Assembly: GCA_021234155.1 (NCBI GenBank)
Contig: JAJEKV010000021.1
Span: 13,703,760-13,767,759, forward strand
Length of the DNA: 64,000 nt
DNA from: Isoetes taiwanensis
Lineage: Eukaryota > Streptophyta > Lycopodiopsida > Isoetales > Isoetaceae
Direction: 5' to 3'
The notes below the pieces were generated by a model. That model was not told the DNA's origin and made no database searches. It saw only the letters and a list, made by a program, of their open reading frames with translations. Both the position numbers and the translations under genes were made by a program. Below are positions 11,018-22,164 of this stretch, piece after piece. Position 1 is the first letter of the stretch. Each line of letters begins with the position of its first letter.

Positions 11018-14000
11018 CTATTTAAGCTTGTTCACTTGCTTTGCACTGCAAAAATCTTTCAAATCCATACTTGGGTCTCTGTGGTAGATCGAAAGTTCAT
11101 TTGTCTGAAGGAGCAGACTTATTGATTTGGGAGGAGGGATTTCTGCTGAGTCAGGAGCTCGCCTTATGAGCAGGTAAGTTCCCTTGAGTATTTGTTGCAC
11201 TGGTTCCCTCCATATCCCTGATTTCATAGGTTCATGAGCCAGTTTGGGGGAGTCCATTTCCACTTGAGGTCTGACTCCTCCATTGTACAAAAGGTTGGGC
11301 TCCAGATTTCAACCCATTTGGTGGCCTCCTCCTCTTTTTTGTCCTCATTGATCTTTTTGTTCATGATCCAGGTGTATTGGGCTGCTACAGTTGCTACAAT
11401 ATTCGTCCACATTTCTGCCATGAGAATATTATGCTGCATGTCTCTTTCTTCAAACAGCTTTACTGTGTAGTTTCTCCAAATGGACCATGATATGTAAGCT
11501 CTTATCACATTCCATGCTTCTTGGTCATTTCTTGTTCCCCTTATTTGATAGGGCCCTGCTGTTACATCAAACTGAGGATCATTGATACCTGCCCAGTGCC
11601 ATGTTGTGACATTTTGCTGATATTGCATATCATCCTCCTTCATACCAGTTAGTACCATATGCCATGTGATGCTACTACTCTGATTTGTGGTTATGAGTTT
11701 GTTCCACAGCTTTATTGCAATTCTCCACATTCTTTGAGCTTGCAAGCATGACCAAAACACGTGTTTTTGTGTTGCAGGTTCTCTACACCATTTGCATGCA
11801 TAGAATGTTGGGGGCTGACCTCTTATGTACCTTCTGGGAATTGCACTCTTATTCGCCATGAGCCACATTAAGTATTTGACTTTGGCTTGGCATGCACTGG
11901 ACCAGATAAGTTTCAGCAGTCTTGTCCTCTTGAGGTCTCTTTCCACTCCCAATGTTATTTTTGGAATAATTTTGATGTTTGATTTTCCTCAACAGCTTGC
12001 ATAATTCTTCCCATCTTTGGAGTGAACATGAAGAAATCAAATTGGCCAGCATCCCCAAACTTCCAGTACCACATTCGGGGATCCCAATGCAAGTCTGAGG
12101 AACTGCAATTTCTGAAAATCATGAGGTTGATGCTTTGGTCTTTTTCCACATCTGGGTCAGATATCATAGTTTTGCCTTTAAGGTCAATAACTCTAATCTT
12201 TTTCCATTGTCTTTGTACATGTGGTGGAATGTGCTGTATGTCTGCCACTATTTTTTCCAGAATTTCGCCTCCCTCACTTGCTGTAAATTTGTATCCCCTA
12301 TTGTCAGTTTCAGATGGCTGGTACCATACTTCCTTCACATTATTGGCATTTGCTACAGGGATCCAGTACCATTTCTCTTGCAGTGGGAGGTTCTGGTAGG
12401 TAAGCTCTGCCCATGCATCTTTAACTGCTTGTAGCATTATTCCCACATCACTGACAATTCTTTTTCTTCTGCATGGACCCAGCACTTGGATTATTTTCTG
12501 TAAGGTGGCTTGTCTTGTCGGCATGATAATCATGTCCAGGTCCTCAACTAATCTTATTCCCTTTTCATGGAGCCATCTCCATCCAATCTTATACCTGTCT
12601 TCCCCGAGCTGTTGGCCTTGAAATTTAATTCTAGGGTTGTGGTATAACAGTTGTTTTCTGAATTGGCTGGGTGTCACTTGCTCAATCTGCATTAGCATTG
12701 GTTTGAATTGTTCCCATAGATTGAAGAGACCTGCTGAAAACCCTTGTAGCCCCTTTGCCTTGAGAGGGCAGTTAGCAAATGCCCAAAGGGGGTCTTGCTT
12801 CCATTTGGCACCCTTCTTCCTATCTGGGGTGGCTTTCAGCAATATATGTCTAAAAAGCACTTTCCATGGCTGTTGACCTGGAGAAAGGGCTCTGACAAAA
12901 AGTTTGAACAGTAAGGCTTTAGCCTGCTCAACTGGGTCAATGAGTCCTAAGCCCCCCAAATCTTTGGGCAGGATTATATTCTTCCATCCCACCTTAGAAG
13001 CAGGGTTGACCTCCCCTATCTCACCTTTCCATAAATATACTCTTATGCATTTGGTGATCTCCTCTAGGTACTGCTTTCTGACCACCCGTCCACTAGTGAG
13101 ATACCACAAAGATCCAGAATGATGCTATTTATTACAGTTGCTCTTGCAGGGAGTGACAACCCTTTATTTGCCCACTTAGCCAAGTGATTTTTTATTAGAG
13201 CCACCATGTGAATCTCCTGGTTTGCTTTGTTTATATCTGGTCCCACTTGAAACCCCAGGTATCTCACTGTCTCATGTTCATCTAACCATTTGAAGCCCCT
13301 GTTGCAGCCCCAGTTTGGTCTCTGTTTTTTTGACACCCATATGCCATTGGATTTGCCCCAATTTATTGCAGCTCCCAAGGCCAGGCAGAAGGTTGAGAGC
13401 ATGTTTCCATTTTATCAAAATTTCCTGTTGTCCCCTTTATGAAGGGCGCTGTGTCATCAGCAAATTCACAATCCCTCAGGTCCACACTATGGTGTGCCAG
13501 ATCCAGCAGGTGCTCATTGTCGTTTGGGAGTTCCAGACCCTGAGGCCCTGCATCACTAGCCAGGTAATGTCCAAGTGCTTCTGCCATAAGAATGAATAGC
13601 GATGGGGCAAGGGGGCAACCTTGCCTGACAGATCTGTGAAGGGTGTTTACCAAGGAACCCATTAATTACAGTCCTGCTTGTGGTTCCTCTATATAGCATG
13701 GATGACATCTTTATGAATTGGCTGGAAATGCCCAATCTGCCTAAGACTTTCTCCATGAATGCCCAGTCAGTTCTGTCATAGGCCTTTTCAAAATCTAGCA
13801 GTATTATTGCCAGGTCTTTGTCAGCCTCCATTGCCCATTCTTGGGCCAGCTTTAGGGTAGCTATATTTTCAAATATTAATCTACCCTTCAGTAGCTTTAC
13901 CCTTCAGTGCCACATAATGTGCATGGGAAAGTTGCCTTTCATTGATAAGCCAAGAGATATTGCTTTTTTCAAAATAATTTATAATTTTTTCCTGCTCCAC

Positions 14001-15069
14001 CCTGGCTATTTCTTCTTTTATTCTCTGCACTTGACCCCTGGCCCATTCATTTCCCCGTCCCTTTCACTTAAGCTCATGGCTGCTTTCAGGTTATTCCTAA
14101 GAGCGCGCTCTTTGCCAAATAATTTTCTTTTAAAATCTGCCTGCATCATTCTAGCTTTGGAGGATATATGTTTGATTAATCCAACTAATCCCTGTTCATG
14201 GTTCAAGTCCCAATGCTCTATAGCTTTTCTCTGAAGTTCTGCATCCTCTGCAATGGACTTTCTTATGCTTGCTTTTCGTTTTTCTCCTCCCCCAGAAATG
14301 TTTTTGCTTATTAGCACTAAAGGTCTGTGGTCTGAGAAGTCCACATACCCTGTGTTGACCTGCATGCCCCCACCTCTGTTACAGAACCATTCTGTTGCAT
14401 ATATTCTGTCTAATCTTTCTTGTACTTGTCTGGAATTTGACACCCAGGTGAAGGCAGGGTGGTGGGGGGCAAAGTTATCATGTACAAAGCAGTCTAGAAG
14501 GCCGAAGTTGAAGCACAATTCAAACCAAGTCTCTCTTTCTGCTTCAGTCATTTGGAGGTCATTATTTCCCCCTTGCTTATCCTCAATATCCTCCAGCATG
14601 TTGAAGTCCCCTAACACCATTAGACCTTGAAGATCTCTCCAGGGATGAGGGGGTTTATCAGCTTCCACATGGCAGCCCTTTGATCTGATTGACCACTGTA
14701 AGCATAGATATTCAATATACCTAGTCTGTCTCTTCCATACTTGATGATTATGAGTTGGGCCCTGCCCGGATAGAGAATTTGATGGCTCTTGACTAGCGAG
14801 TCCCATTTAGGTCCTGTTACCAAAAGAGTGCCTCCACCAGCTCTCATATCCATTATGATTGCTGGATTCCAAAAATGTCTCCCTGCTGCAATTTTCCTTC
14901 TCTCATTTCCATCTGTTATTTTAGTTTCTTGAATAGCAATTAAGTCAAAGTTACCAAATTCGGCCTCCAACTTCCTAATGTGCAGTTTGAGTCTGTCCAG
15001 TTTTGTTACCCTTGTACCCCTTGAACTCACACCCTGCACATTCCATGCCAGCATATTCAAGCTTGTCAT
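11018..15069 (-). pseudogene. LINE B ORF2, endonuclease, reverse transcriptase, zf-RVT
   Basis: The endonuclease starts at 15069 (MTSLNMLAWNVQGVSSRGT) with IAIQETKI, VLGDFNML and DFSDHRPLVL, crossing one frameshift near 14650-14800. The start of the reverse transcriptase is damaged or deleted around 13830-14020. It resumes with motif A AIILLDFEKAYDRTDW, motif B RQGCPLAPSLF and motif C CEFADDTAPF, the FADD catalytic pair intact. A long C-terminal domain follows (13109-11955), and a zf-RVT type zinc-binding domain (about 11952-11600, CKWCREPATQKHVFWSC). Several frame breaks make this a dead copy. The gene would supply nicking and reverse transcription. Confidence 0.88.
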
Positions 15070-15464
15070 GTTGGGACATATATCCCTCTACTTCTGAGGG
15101 TTTCTGGTTCAAACCAGTCAAAATCATCATTAGGTATCCCTCTTGTCTTTCTTTCTCCAATTAGGACTAGGAATCTTGTGCCATTTCTTGTAGTGTCAAT
15201 TGACCTAAGTCTAAAAGACTTCTCTGTCCATTGGGTATTTTGGAAAACCATATCTAGAACCAGCCTGTTCCTTTCATTTGCATCTTCAGGAAGTATAGCT
15301 ACTGGGAACTCACCTGAGATTTTATTTGCCAGCCACAACTTAACTCCCTTGAAAATATTTTCATGGGCAATAGCAATGGTGAACTGAGCCAGAAGAGGTT
15401 GATCCTGATTTGTGCTGCCCTCATGTTCATTTGTTTGCATTTCCTCTAAATTTTCCTTGTTCAT
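15066..15464 (-). pseudogene. LINE B ORF1, C-terminal fragment
   Basis: 132 residues, beginning MNKENLEEMQTNEHEG and containing FTIAIAHENIFKG and FLVLIGERKTRGIPN, which match the C-terminal domain of LINE A ORF1 (FTLAIAHERDPKG, FMVLIGEREFRGIP). It overlaps the ORF2 start by a few bases. The ATG is only the first Met after the break: the reading frame is open upstream to the junction near 15465, where R begins. Joining the 3' end of LINE C ORF1 at 18716 would continue this frame. Confidence 0.85.
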
Positions 15465-15465
15465 G

Positions 15466-15850
15466 CTTGGCAGCTTGGCGTCTGACGTTCTTCCCTGTCC
15501 TGGGTACTCCTGGTCGAATGTGTTGCGTAGATTAGCTCCTGCGTCTGACGTTCTCCCCTTGTCCGTTTGGTGGTGCCTTCCTTTGGTCTTCTGTTTTGGA
15601 GTTGGCGTGTGCTCTATGGTTGCTTCATGTTTTAGACTTCGTCCACCTCAGGGGCACTTGCTAGTTGTTTTGGGTTCATGCATGACTCCACCTACCACAT
15701 CGAACCCTAGGCTCCGTCTTTCTTGGTTTGGAGTAGTGTGTTCTGAGGTTGCTTCATGTTTACTTGTCCCTCTCAGGAACACATGCTAGTCTTTTGGGTT
15801 CATATATGACACCACCTACCACATCGAACCCTAGGCTCCAATTCCCACCC
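15466..15850 (-). repeat. Repeat family R, copy 3, first half (inverted)
   Basis: On the minus strand it begins with two successive CCTAGGGTTCGATGTGG starts (near 15837 and 15712) and continues to GAACGTCAGACGCCAAGC at 15466-15485, where it ends abruptly. The remaining part of R, from GGGGGCGGGGGAGGGAACC on, is at 18717 on the plus strand. Confidence 0.8.
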
Positions 15851-16521
15851 CCTCCGCTCCCTTCCCTTGGCGCTAGGCGCCCATGGCGTCCCCCTTTTTT
15901 CCCCCCCCTTCATTACCCTTCATTTCCCCCGTCAATCCCCCTTCCCCCCTTCACACTTAATTTTCCCGCCCGTTTCCCGCGTGTGTTGGTGTACGGGGGG
16001 CCCCCGAGGGCCAATCAGGGAGTGCCAACTAGGCCAACGGCCCCCTGCAGCCATACCCTGTGTTACTCTGGCAGCCCGTCTCTCAAGCTCATACCCTTCC
16101 TCAAGCTGCCAGATCTTTTGTGGTAAAGGTTGATCGATCGCAAAAATCTTCGGATTGCTAAGGGCGCTCATAGATTTCTCGACGGATTCATGTTCCTCAC
16201 ACTCTAACCTTTCGATCGAGCTCGGATTTGACCCACTTTGGGACCCAAATCAGGATTTGCAAACAATAGTAGGATTCGGCAAGATAGCTAATCGCGGGAG
16301 CTTTACAGCGATTAAAGATCGGGTTGTCGCTATACATGCGGAAACCAAACTTAGAATTGCCGGTTGCATTATAAAGTGTGTTTTCTTCGTCTTCGGATAC
16401 CCAGCCTGATCCAAAGTTGGGCCTATTTCGCAGCAAGGAGGGACTGACCCTTCGTGGTGTGTTGGAGCCCAAGTATTCGGTGATCTGAATTTGAAAAGTC
16501 TGTGTAGCAGAGATTGGGCTT
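15851..16521 (+). other. LINE C 5' untranslated leader
   Basis: Homologous to the LINE A leader (4285-3479, minus strand): both contain the AGGCCAACGGCCCCCTGC block followed by GGCAGCCC-T and a GATCGCAAAAA segment. GC-rich near R and then mixed. It probably contains the internal LINE promoter, which is inference from position. Confidence 0.6.
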
Positions 16522-18716
16522 TTGGCTAAGGTTAAGATTTGTTGGGGAACGTTAAAGGAAAATATGATGGCTTGCTCAAATGCAATGATATTTGCCCGGA
16601 ACAGATTAAAATGCAAACATGTAAGGGAGCACGAAAAAGAAAAAGAAAAATCGGTTGAACAGGAGATCGTGGGGCATCTCAAAGAAGAACAGCCCGTTGG
16701 TGCACCGGCGATAGCCATCAGATCTTCTCCTAGGAACAAACAAAAAGGCAAAGCATCAGAAGCTTCTGGATCAAAACTGCAAAAGGGCAAAAAAAGAAAA
16801 AGTAGCAAAAGCGCTACTGATACAAGTGATAACTCGAGTTCGGGGAAAAGCAAGCAGGGGAGGAAGTACAAAAAGGAAAAGGGCAAGAGCAAAACGAGCC
16901 GAACACTCCCCCCTACTGATTGAATTTTCTGAAGAAGAGCCGGACTCAGATTCACCTCTGGTGAAGAAGGACCCATTGCCTGCGGAAAAAAAGAAAAAGA
17001 AGGACAAAATCAGAAGTAAGAAAAGACAACCAGAAAAAGATACGAGGACCAAACAAAGGGTTATCAAGAGGTTTACAAAGAATATCAAGAGGTAAAATCC
17101 AAAGCTGAAAGAAACGCTCAAACCCCAGTCTCAAATGATGCTGATTGCACAAAAGGTAAAGAGATCGTGGTGTACAGACCATTGGATATCAGGTCAATCC
17201 TTAAGCGTGGTGTTGAAATCAATCAAACAACAGAAGGAAGTGGACCTAGCCAGGACAAAAGCAAGAATCCTAACTCAGGAAATGGGGTAAGGACTGCAAC
17301 CCCTGCAGTCAACTTTTCCGGGGTAATGGCTGCAACCCCTGCAGCCCAGAAGCATGGGGTACTGTCTGCAACCCCTGCAGACCAAATGGATAAACATGGG
17401 GTAATGGCTGCAACCCCTGCAGCTCAGAATGATGGGGTAATGCTTGTGACCCCCACAGACCAGATGGATACTATTGGGGTAATGTCTGCAACCCCTGCAG
17501 ACCATAGGCATGGGATTGTAAGAGAAATAACATACACCCAACTATTTCCAGAAGTGATAAATGATGGAATCCAGATATATGATGAAGCAGACCCAAGACA
17601 GGACAATTTGGAGCCAACCTCGTTTGAAAAGAAGTATGAAATGAAAGGAAAATCAAAGATTACAGATGAGGAGGCAGGCCCAAGCCATAGAGGTCAGATG
17701 AAAGCAAAATCGGAAAACCAACACAAGAGCGGGAGGAGCCAAAAACCAACACACGTAATACTCCAGACTCCATAATTCTGAGTGAAGAAGAAATGGAATT
17801 AATAGAGCTGGAAGCTCAAAAGCTAAAAAACAGTGCTATCCTGCTCAAACACTCTAATATCTGGATGCCAGCTGAAGAAGTGTTAAAATGGTTTAATGCC
17901 CAGATGTCCAATGTCACAGGAGTTAGATGCTCCTCCCTAAGTTCAGCTTGGTTTGAGATTGTGCTCAGTGACAACAAAGAAATCAAGAGTCTTCTGGAAA
18001 GAAAGAGACTGATTGATGCTAAAGGCAACAGAGCCACCATTTACCCATGGGTGGAGAACTTTGACTTACAAAAAGTAGAAAAAATGATGCAGTAAGAAGT
18101 GCAAATTCTGCTATCCAACATCCCAGGTGAACTGCGCATCCCCAGAATAATGACAAGAGCAATAAGTAGCCTTGGGGAAGTTGTATTTGGTCTGGATAAT
18201 ATTGGGGAGATGGGAGTGAGAGGAAAGGCCAAAGTTACCATATTAACAAATTCACCTGGCAAAATCCCCCAATCTCTCATAGTTGGGGAAAGAACCATAA
18301 ACATTGAAGTCTTGAATTCGGGTGAAGTCTGCTTTTACTGCAAAGAATATGGATACTGGAAAAGAGATTGCCCCACTCTCAAGGCAAAATGGGAACTGCA
18401 GTCAAAACAAAATGAAGTTAAAAATGCTACAAACAAAAGGGAAGCTCGAGACAATGGGGAATACTCCAAAAAAATGCTGAATAATGATGAGCAAATGCAA
18501 GAACAGGGGCAAGGCAGGGATAGCAGGCAAAGTCCACCATTCTGGCCTTTGAGGAAAGCAAAAAAACCCAAAATCCTCAAACAATGGGTTAGGAAGGAAA
18601 GATTACCTGAAGCAGAATTACAGGAAGAGGGGACTCGTGCGCCCAACATAGATCCAATGATAACAGAAGGTGAGCCCCAGCAGCAAGTTAATAGCAATGA
18701 AGTGAATAATGTGCCA
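16522..18716 (+). pseudogene. LINE C ORF1, most of the protein, truncated at inversion break
   Basis: Same order as LINE A ORF1: the basic N terminus with AIRSSPRN (about 16720), an acidic lysine-rich stretch, an in-frame minisatellite encoding GV-x-x-ATPA-x-Q (17281-17520), the conserved LLKHSNIWMPAEEVLKWFNA block (about 17845), and a zinc knuckle at about 18331-18371. The knuckle reads CFYCKEYGYWKRDC, so the conserved His is Tyr and metal binding is probably lost. The frame is broken near 16920, 17096, 17775 and 18095. The protein ends NEVNNVP at 18716, where R begins. The missing C-terminal domain is exactly what LINE B keeps at 15464. Confidence 0.85.
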
Positions 18717-19108
18717 GGGGGGGCGGGGGAGGGAACCCACTCTCAGGAAACCTCGGGAGAGGGTTACAAGATATAAGCAAAAAGCACACACTCACCCCCC
18801 AGTAACATGGATCCATCACAGCCTAAGCAACCTAGACCTACCTCGGAAAGACAGAACCAAGACCAAACCAGGACTGACTGCTCAGGATGCTAGATGGGCA
18901 TATGATGTAATCATTCTCGAAAACCACATCGGATCCTAATGGTCCCAAAGGATCCCCCCGAACCGGGAGGTCAAAGGAAGTGGGACCTTCTCTCTTTGAT
19001 TGCCAAGTCACCAAACAAGGACCAGAGGTTAAGCCATGTTGCCCCTCCCACCTTAAAGGTGGGAGGGGGGAACATGTTAAGAGACAAGGGCTATTACTCA
19101 CCATCAAC

Positions 19109-19111
<3 letters not shown>
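18717..19111 (+). repeat. Repeat family R, copy 3, second half
   Basis: Starts in the middle of R (G-rich block, then ACTCTCAGGAAACCTCGGGA, GAGGGTTACAAG) and runs through ACCACATCGGATCCTAATGG to the T-run at 19112. It complements the half copy at 15466-15850. Confidence 0.8.
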
Positions 19112-19142
<31 letters not shown>

Positions 19143-19262
19143 AAAAAGGGGAGAGAGAGAGAGAGAGAGAGCGGGGGAAAGAGGGGGGGGGGGAGAGAGA
19201 GGGGCGGAGGGAAAGAGAGAGAAGGAGAGATGGAGGAGGGAGGAGAAAGGGGGGAGGGGGGG
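19112..19262 (+). repeat. T30 run followed by GA/GGA-rich tract
   Basis: Thirty consecutive T at 19112-19141, then about 120 nt of purine repeat. Read on the minus strand, the T-run is a poly(A)-like end of R. Confidence 0.9.
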
Positions 19263-22060
19263 GGAGAAGCATGGGGGCGGGCGAGATGGCAAAGGAAAGG
19301 GCTAAGAGCGAGACACGGACAAGGACACAAACATAGGAGTGGGGATTCGTACCTCCAACTCCTACTTACAACAAAAACAAAAATACCCCCCACGGGATCG
19401 AACTCTAGACCAAAGTCTACTAGGGGAAGTTCTTAACAAGGATCCCCTAATGGGGTATGAAGTCCCTACTTTGGGGGCGCAAAAAGAACAACCCCCACAA
19501 AAGAGGGGGCAAAATTCAAAATTTTATTTTATTTTTTTTTTTTTTTTTTCTGACTCGAACCTTTGACCTGTGGCAGGCTAACAATATGTTTACCCAGCTG
19601 GCCCACTTGCTTGGGTGATGATTATTTTCCCAACTGAAAAAAGTTGATCTCTTTGTTGAAGATGCTCATGGCCTAAAAAAGCAAAAGCCAGCTTCGAACC
19701 TTGGACCTGCTGTTGTAGTGCCTTCTGTTTTCTCCAAGACCCCTAATTTCTGCTTGGTGACAGCTTATCTACCATAAAGGAGTGATAGGGTAGGGAGTAG
19801 ACTCTTTAGATGTTGCTGGCCGGGATCGAACCACTTCCCTGTTGTGTTTGACCTGTTCTAAGAGATGTGGCCCAGCTACACTTCTGCTGTTGGGACTGTT
19901 AGTGTATGCTTAGCCTTAAAATATCCTGATGTTCGTTTGCCGGGCTAAGGCATGCAGTGACTCACATGCAGGTGAAGCAAACAATTGCATGGCGCCACGT
20001 GTCCCTCATGTACTGGGAGCCTAGGGTTCGAAGTGGAAGAACCCAGAAGCACTGAGGCTGAGGATGCAATCTGCCAGGGGGCTCATGAGGAAGATATGGG
20101 GACCACACCTCTGTGAGGAACCCTAACAATGGAGACACACAATAAACCACCCAAGCACTAATGCATACATCATAAAACATATGAAGCTAAAGCAGAAACC
20201 CATACAAACATAACGGACAAGAGATGAGAAGCAAACACAATGCAAGCTCGCAAAGCACCAACTCACCCCAAGAGACAAGCATCCCATACCATGCAAGAGG
20301 GAGAGGATAGAAACCTCTGGAGAGGGTTACACCCCCTCCCCTAATGCCACACAAGAAACACCCATCCTAGGAGCCACCTGGAAGAAACTCTCGAGCCATG
20401 CTGTAGGGTCTACTAATCATATCCCATCCACTACGGACCGTAATGGTTCCAAAGGACCTCACAGGGAAGAAAGAGGAAGTGGAACCTCCCTCCTCGCAAA
20501 AGAACTCAGAAGCTGAGGTAGGACAACGATGGAAGCAAGAGCCCTCGTGACCGGCCAATGGGGAGCAGAAAAGACAAGGATAAAAGGGAGGCCAACAAGC
20601 GGAGGCTACAGCAAGAGGGAAGAACAAAGGAGACCCCACGAGAGGGATCAAAACTGAAAGCACGACAAACCTCGAGCGAGAAGAGCCGTCAAGGAACTGC
20701 ACCATCGGAAGGACAACTCGTATCTGCAAAAGGGAGAACAAACATATACACACTCTAGGGGGACTCGTACCACCACCAAGTGCGAAATACATAACAAGGA
20801 TTTGAACCTACGACCACTCCTTGAGGCTTGCCTTAATGACACACATGACAACCAAAAAACCAGGCAAGACCAACAAGGGGAATCACGAGCCTCTCCTATA
20901 AAGAAGAAACACACCACAACTAGGCACCACAACCATAAGGGCTAGACCACAAGATAAAATAAAAAGCACAATGCTAGCCAAAACTTTCATGGGGGGACTC
21001 GTACCTCCACCATGAAAAAACAATGAACATGAACATGTTAGGGGATTGACCCCGTGACCTCTAGTCGTACAACTTTCCTTTTACCATGCACCGCAACCAG
21101 GAAGGCTTGACCATGTGATGTGCACAAAAAAGTGGTCCACAAAAAGATCACCGCCAAATACGGAACCTGCAAAAATAAGCAACATAATAACAATGCTTGG
21201 GGACTCATACCTCCACCAAGAAGAATAATACATGCTAAGGGATTGAACCCTTGATCACTAGCCCCTTGGATAAGCCCCATAACCACTAGGCTAGGCAACA
21301 AGACAAGGAACCAATACGTGCCACTAGGTGAAAAAATGGGAGAAAACAACTATGGGGGGACTCATACCACCACCATAGCCAACAAATACATGTCAATACC
21401 CCCCTAGTGGCCCAAAAAACGAAATCAAGTGGAAACCTATCCTTAAATAACAAGGAAATCTAACTAGGGGAAATCGGAAAAAAAGGCTAGGGGGGATTCA
21501 TACCACCACCTTTACCAAGAAATACAGGTGAAAATCCCCTAGGGCCCAAAGAGCAAAATTGCCTGGAAACCTAACCTTAAATACCAAGGAAGACTAACTA
21601 GGGGGATATAGAAAAAAAGGCTAGGGGGGACTCGTACCTCCACCTTGGCCACAAAATACACTTCATCCCCTAGTGTCATTGAAAAAATTGGAAACCTAAC
21701 CTTGATCAATAGGGAAACCTTTCTTTTTAAAGAGTTATCTCCAAGAAATCAGGTGGTCGTAAGGCATCAAACAACTCAACGGACATATATTGGGGGTAGG
21801 TGGATACGTGTATCAATGGGACAGGCTGTCATCTCCACCTGCCGTTTACTGCCCATACGCAAAAATGATGGCTTCTCTGGCAGTACGAATTTGACACGAG
21901 CAGAGCTGTCTCTTTCCGACATTCTGGGCCATTTTCGAACCAGAGATCACAAGAACTTAACTTTTCCTTACCTGCCGCTGCATAGCCATGGCGACGCTCC
22001 CATTCCGGCGAGCTAGATCCGAGGTTTCAGCTATGGCGCCCTTCCGCCCCCCCATTCCTT
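19263..22060 (-). repeat. Cluster of degenerate tRNA-like (SINE-like) repeats
   Basis: No gene is visible. At least eleven box B-like sites are readable on the minus strand. Examples are GGTACGAATCC near 19342, GGTTCGAGTCA near 19553, GGTTCGATCCC (perfect) near 19825, GGTACGAGTCC near 20997 and 21628, and GGTTCAATCCC at 21249-21239. From 20757 to 21650 a GGGGGACTCGTACC(T/A)CCACC motif recurs six times at spacings of about 235, 207, 155, 135 and 134 bp. The last units form a real tandem array including a GGAAACCTAACCTT block. I infer amplified tRNA-derived SINE remnants. Confidence 0.6.
21239..21293 (-). other. tRNA-like sequence with both box A and box B
   Basis: On the minus strand 21293-21283 reads TAGCCTAGTGG, a full match to box A (TRGCNNAGYGG). 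21249-21239 reads GGTTCAATCCC, one mismatch to box B. The spacing of 33 nt fits a tRNA gene or SINE head. I could not fold a convincing acceptor stem, so this is called tRNA-like and not a tRNA gene. Confidence 0.5.
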
Positions 22061-22061
22061 T

Positions 22062-22143
22062 ACATGCAGAATGCATGCCTTTCTTTGCATGTCTATTTGC
22101 ATGCGTTTCTTTGCATGTCTGCTTGCATGCCTCAGTATAAAAG
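22062..22143 (+). promoter_or_regulatory. Putative Pol II promoter: TATA box with RY-type repeats
   Basis: TATAAAAG at 22136-22143 is preceded by at least six GCATG cores between 22065 and 22130 (several as TGCATG, the RY/B3 element core). This is a strong TATA match and the only one I noted in front of the exon/intron-like unit that follows. Inference from motif only. Confidence 0.45.
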
Positions 22144-22164
22144 CAATGACCTTAGATCCGGCTT

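Larger units (their letters stand above)
10976..15465 (-). mobile_element. LINE B, same family as LINE A, broken by inversion
   Basis: Minus-strand LINE with the last ~130 codons of ORF1 (15464-15066) and ORF2 from endonuclease to the zinc-binding C terminus. The 3' end is near 10975-11020 and not sharply visible. At 15465 homology stops inside ORF1 and repeat R begins; the missing N-terminal part of ORF1 is found inverted at 16522-18716 (LINE C). Confidence 0.85.

Noticed and set aside
19094-19393. Proline/serine-rich open frames across the T-run and GA tract
   Set aside because: Produced by simple-sequence DNA.
21239-21293. Genuine tRNA gene
   Set aside because: Boxes fit but no convincing acceptor and anticodon stems; similar fragments are numerous nearby.
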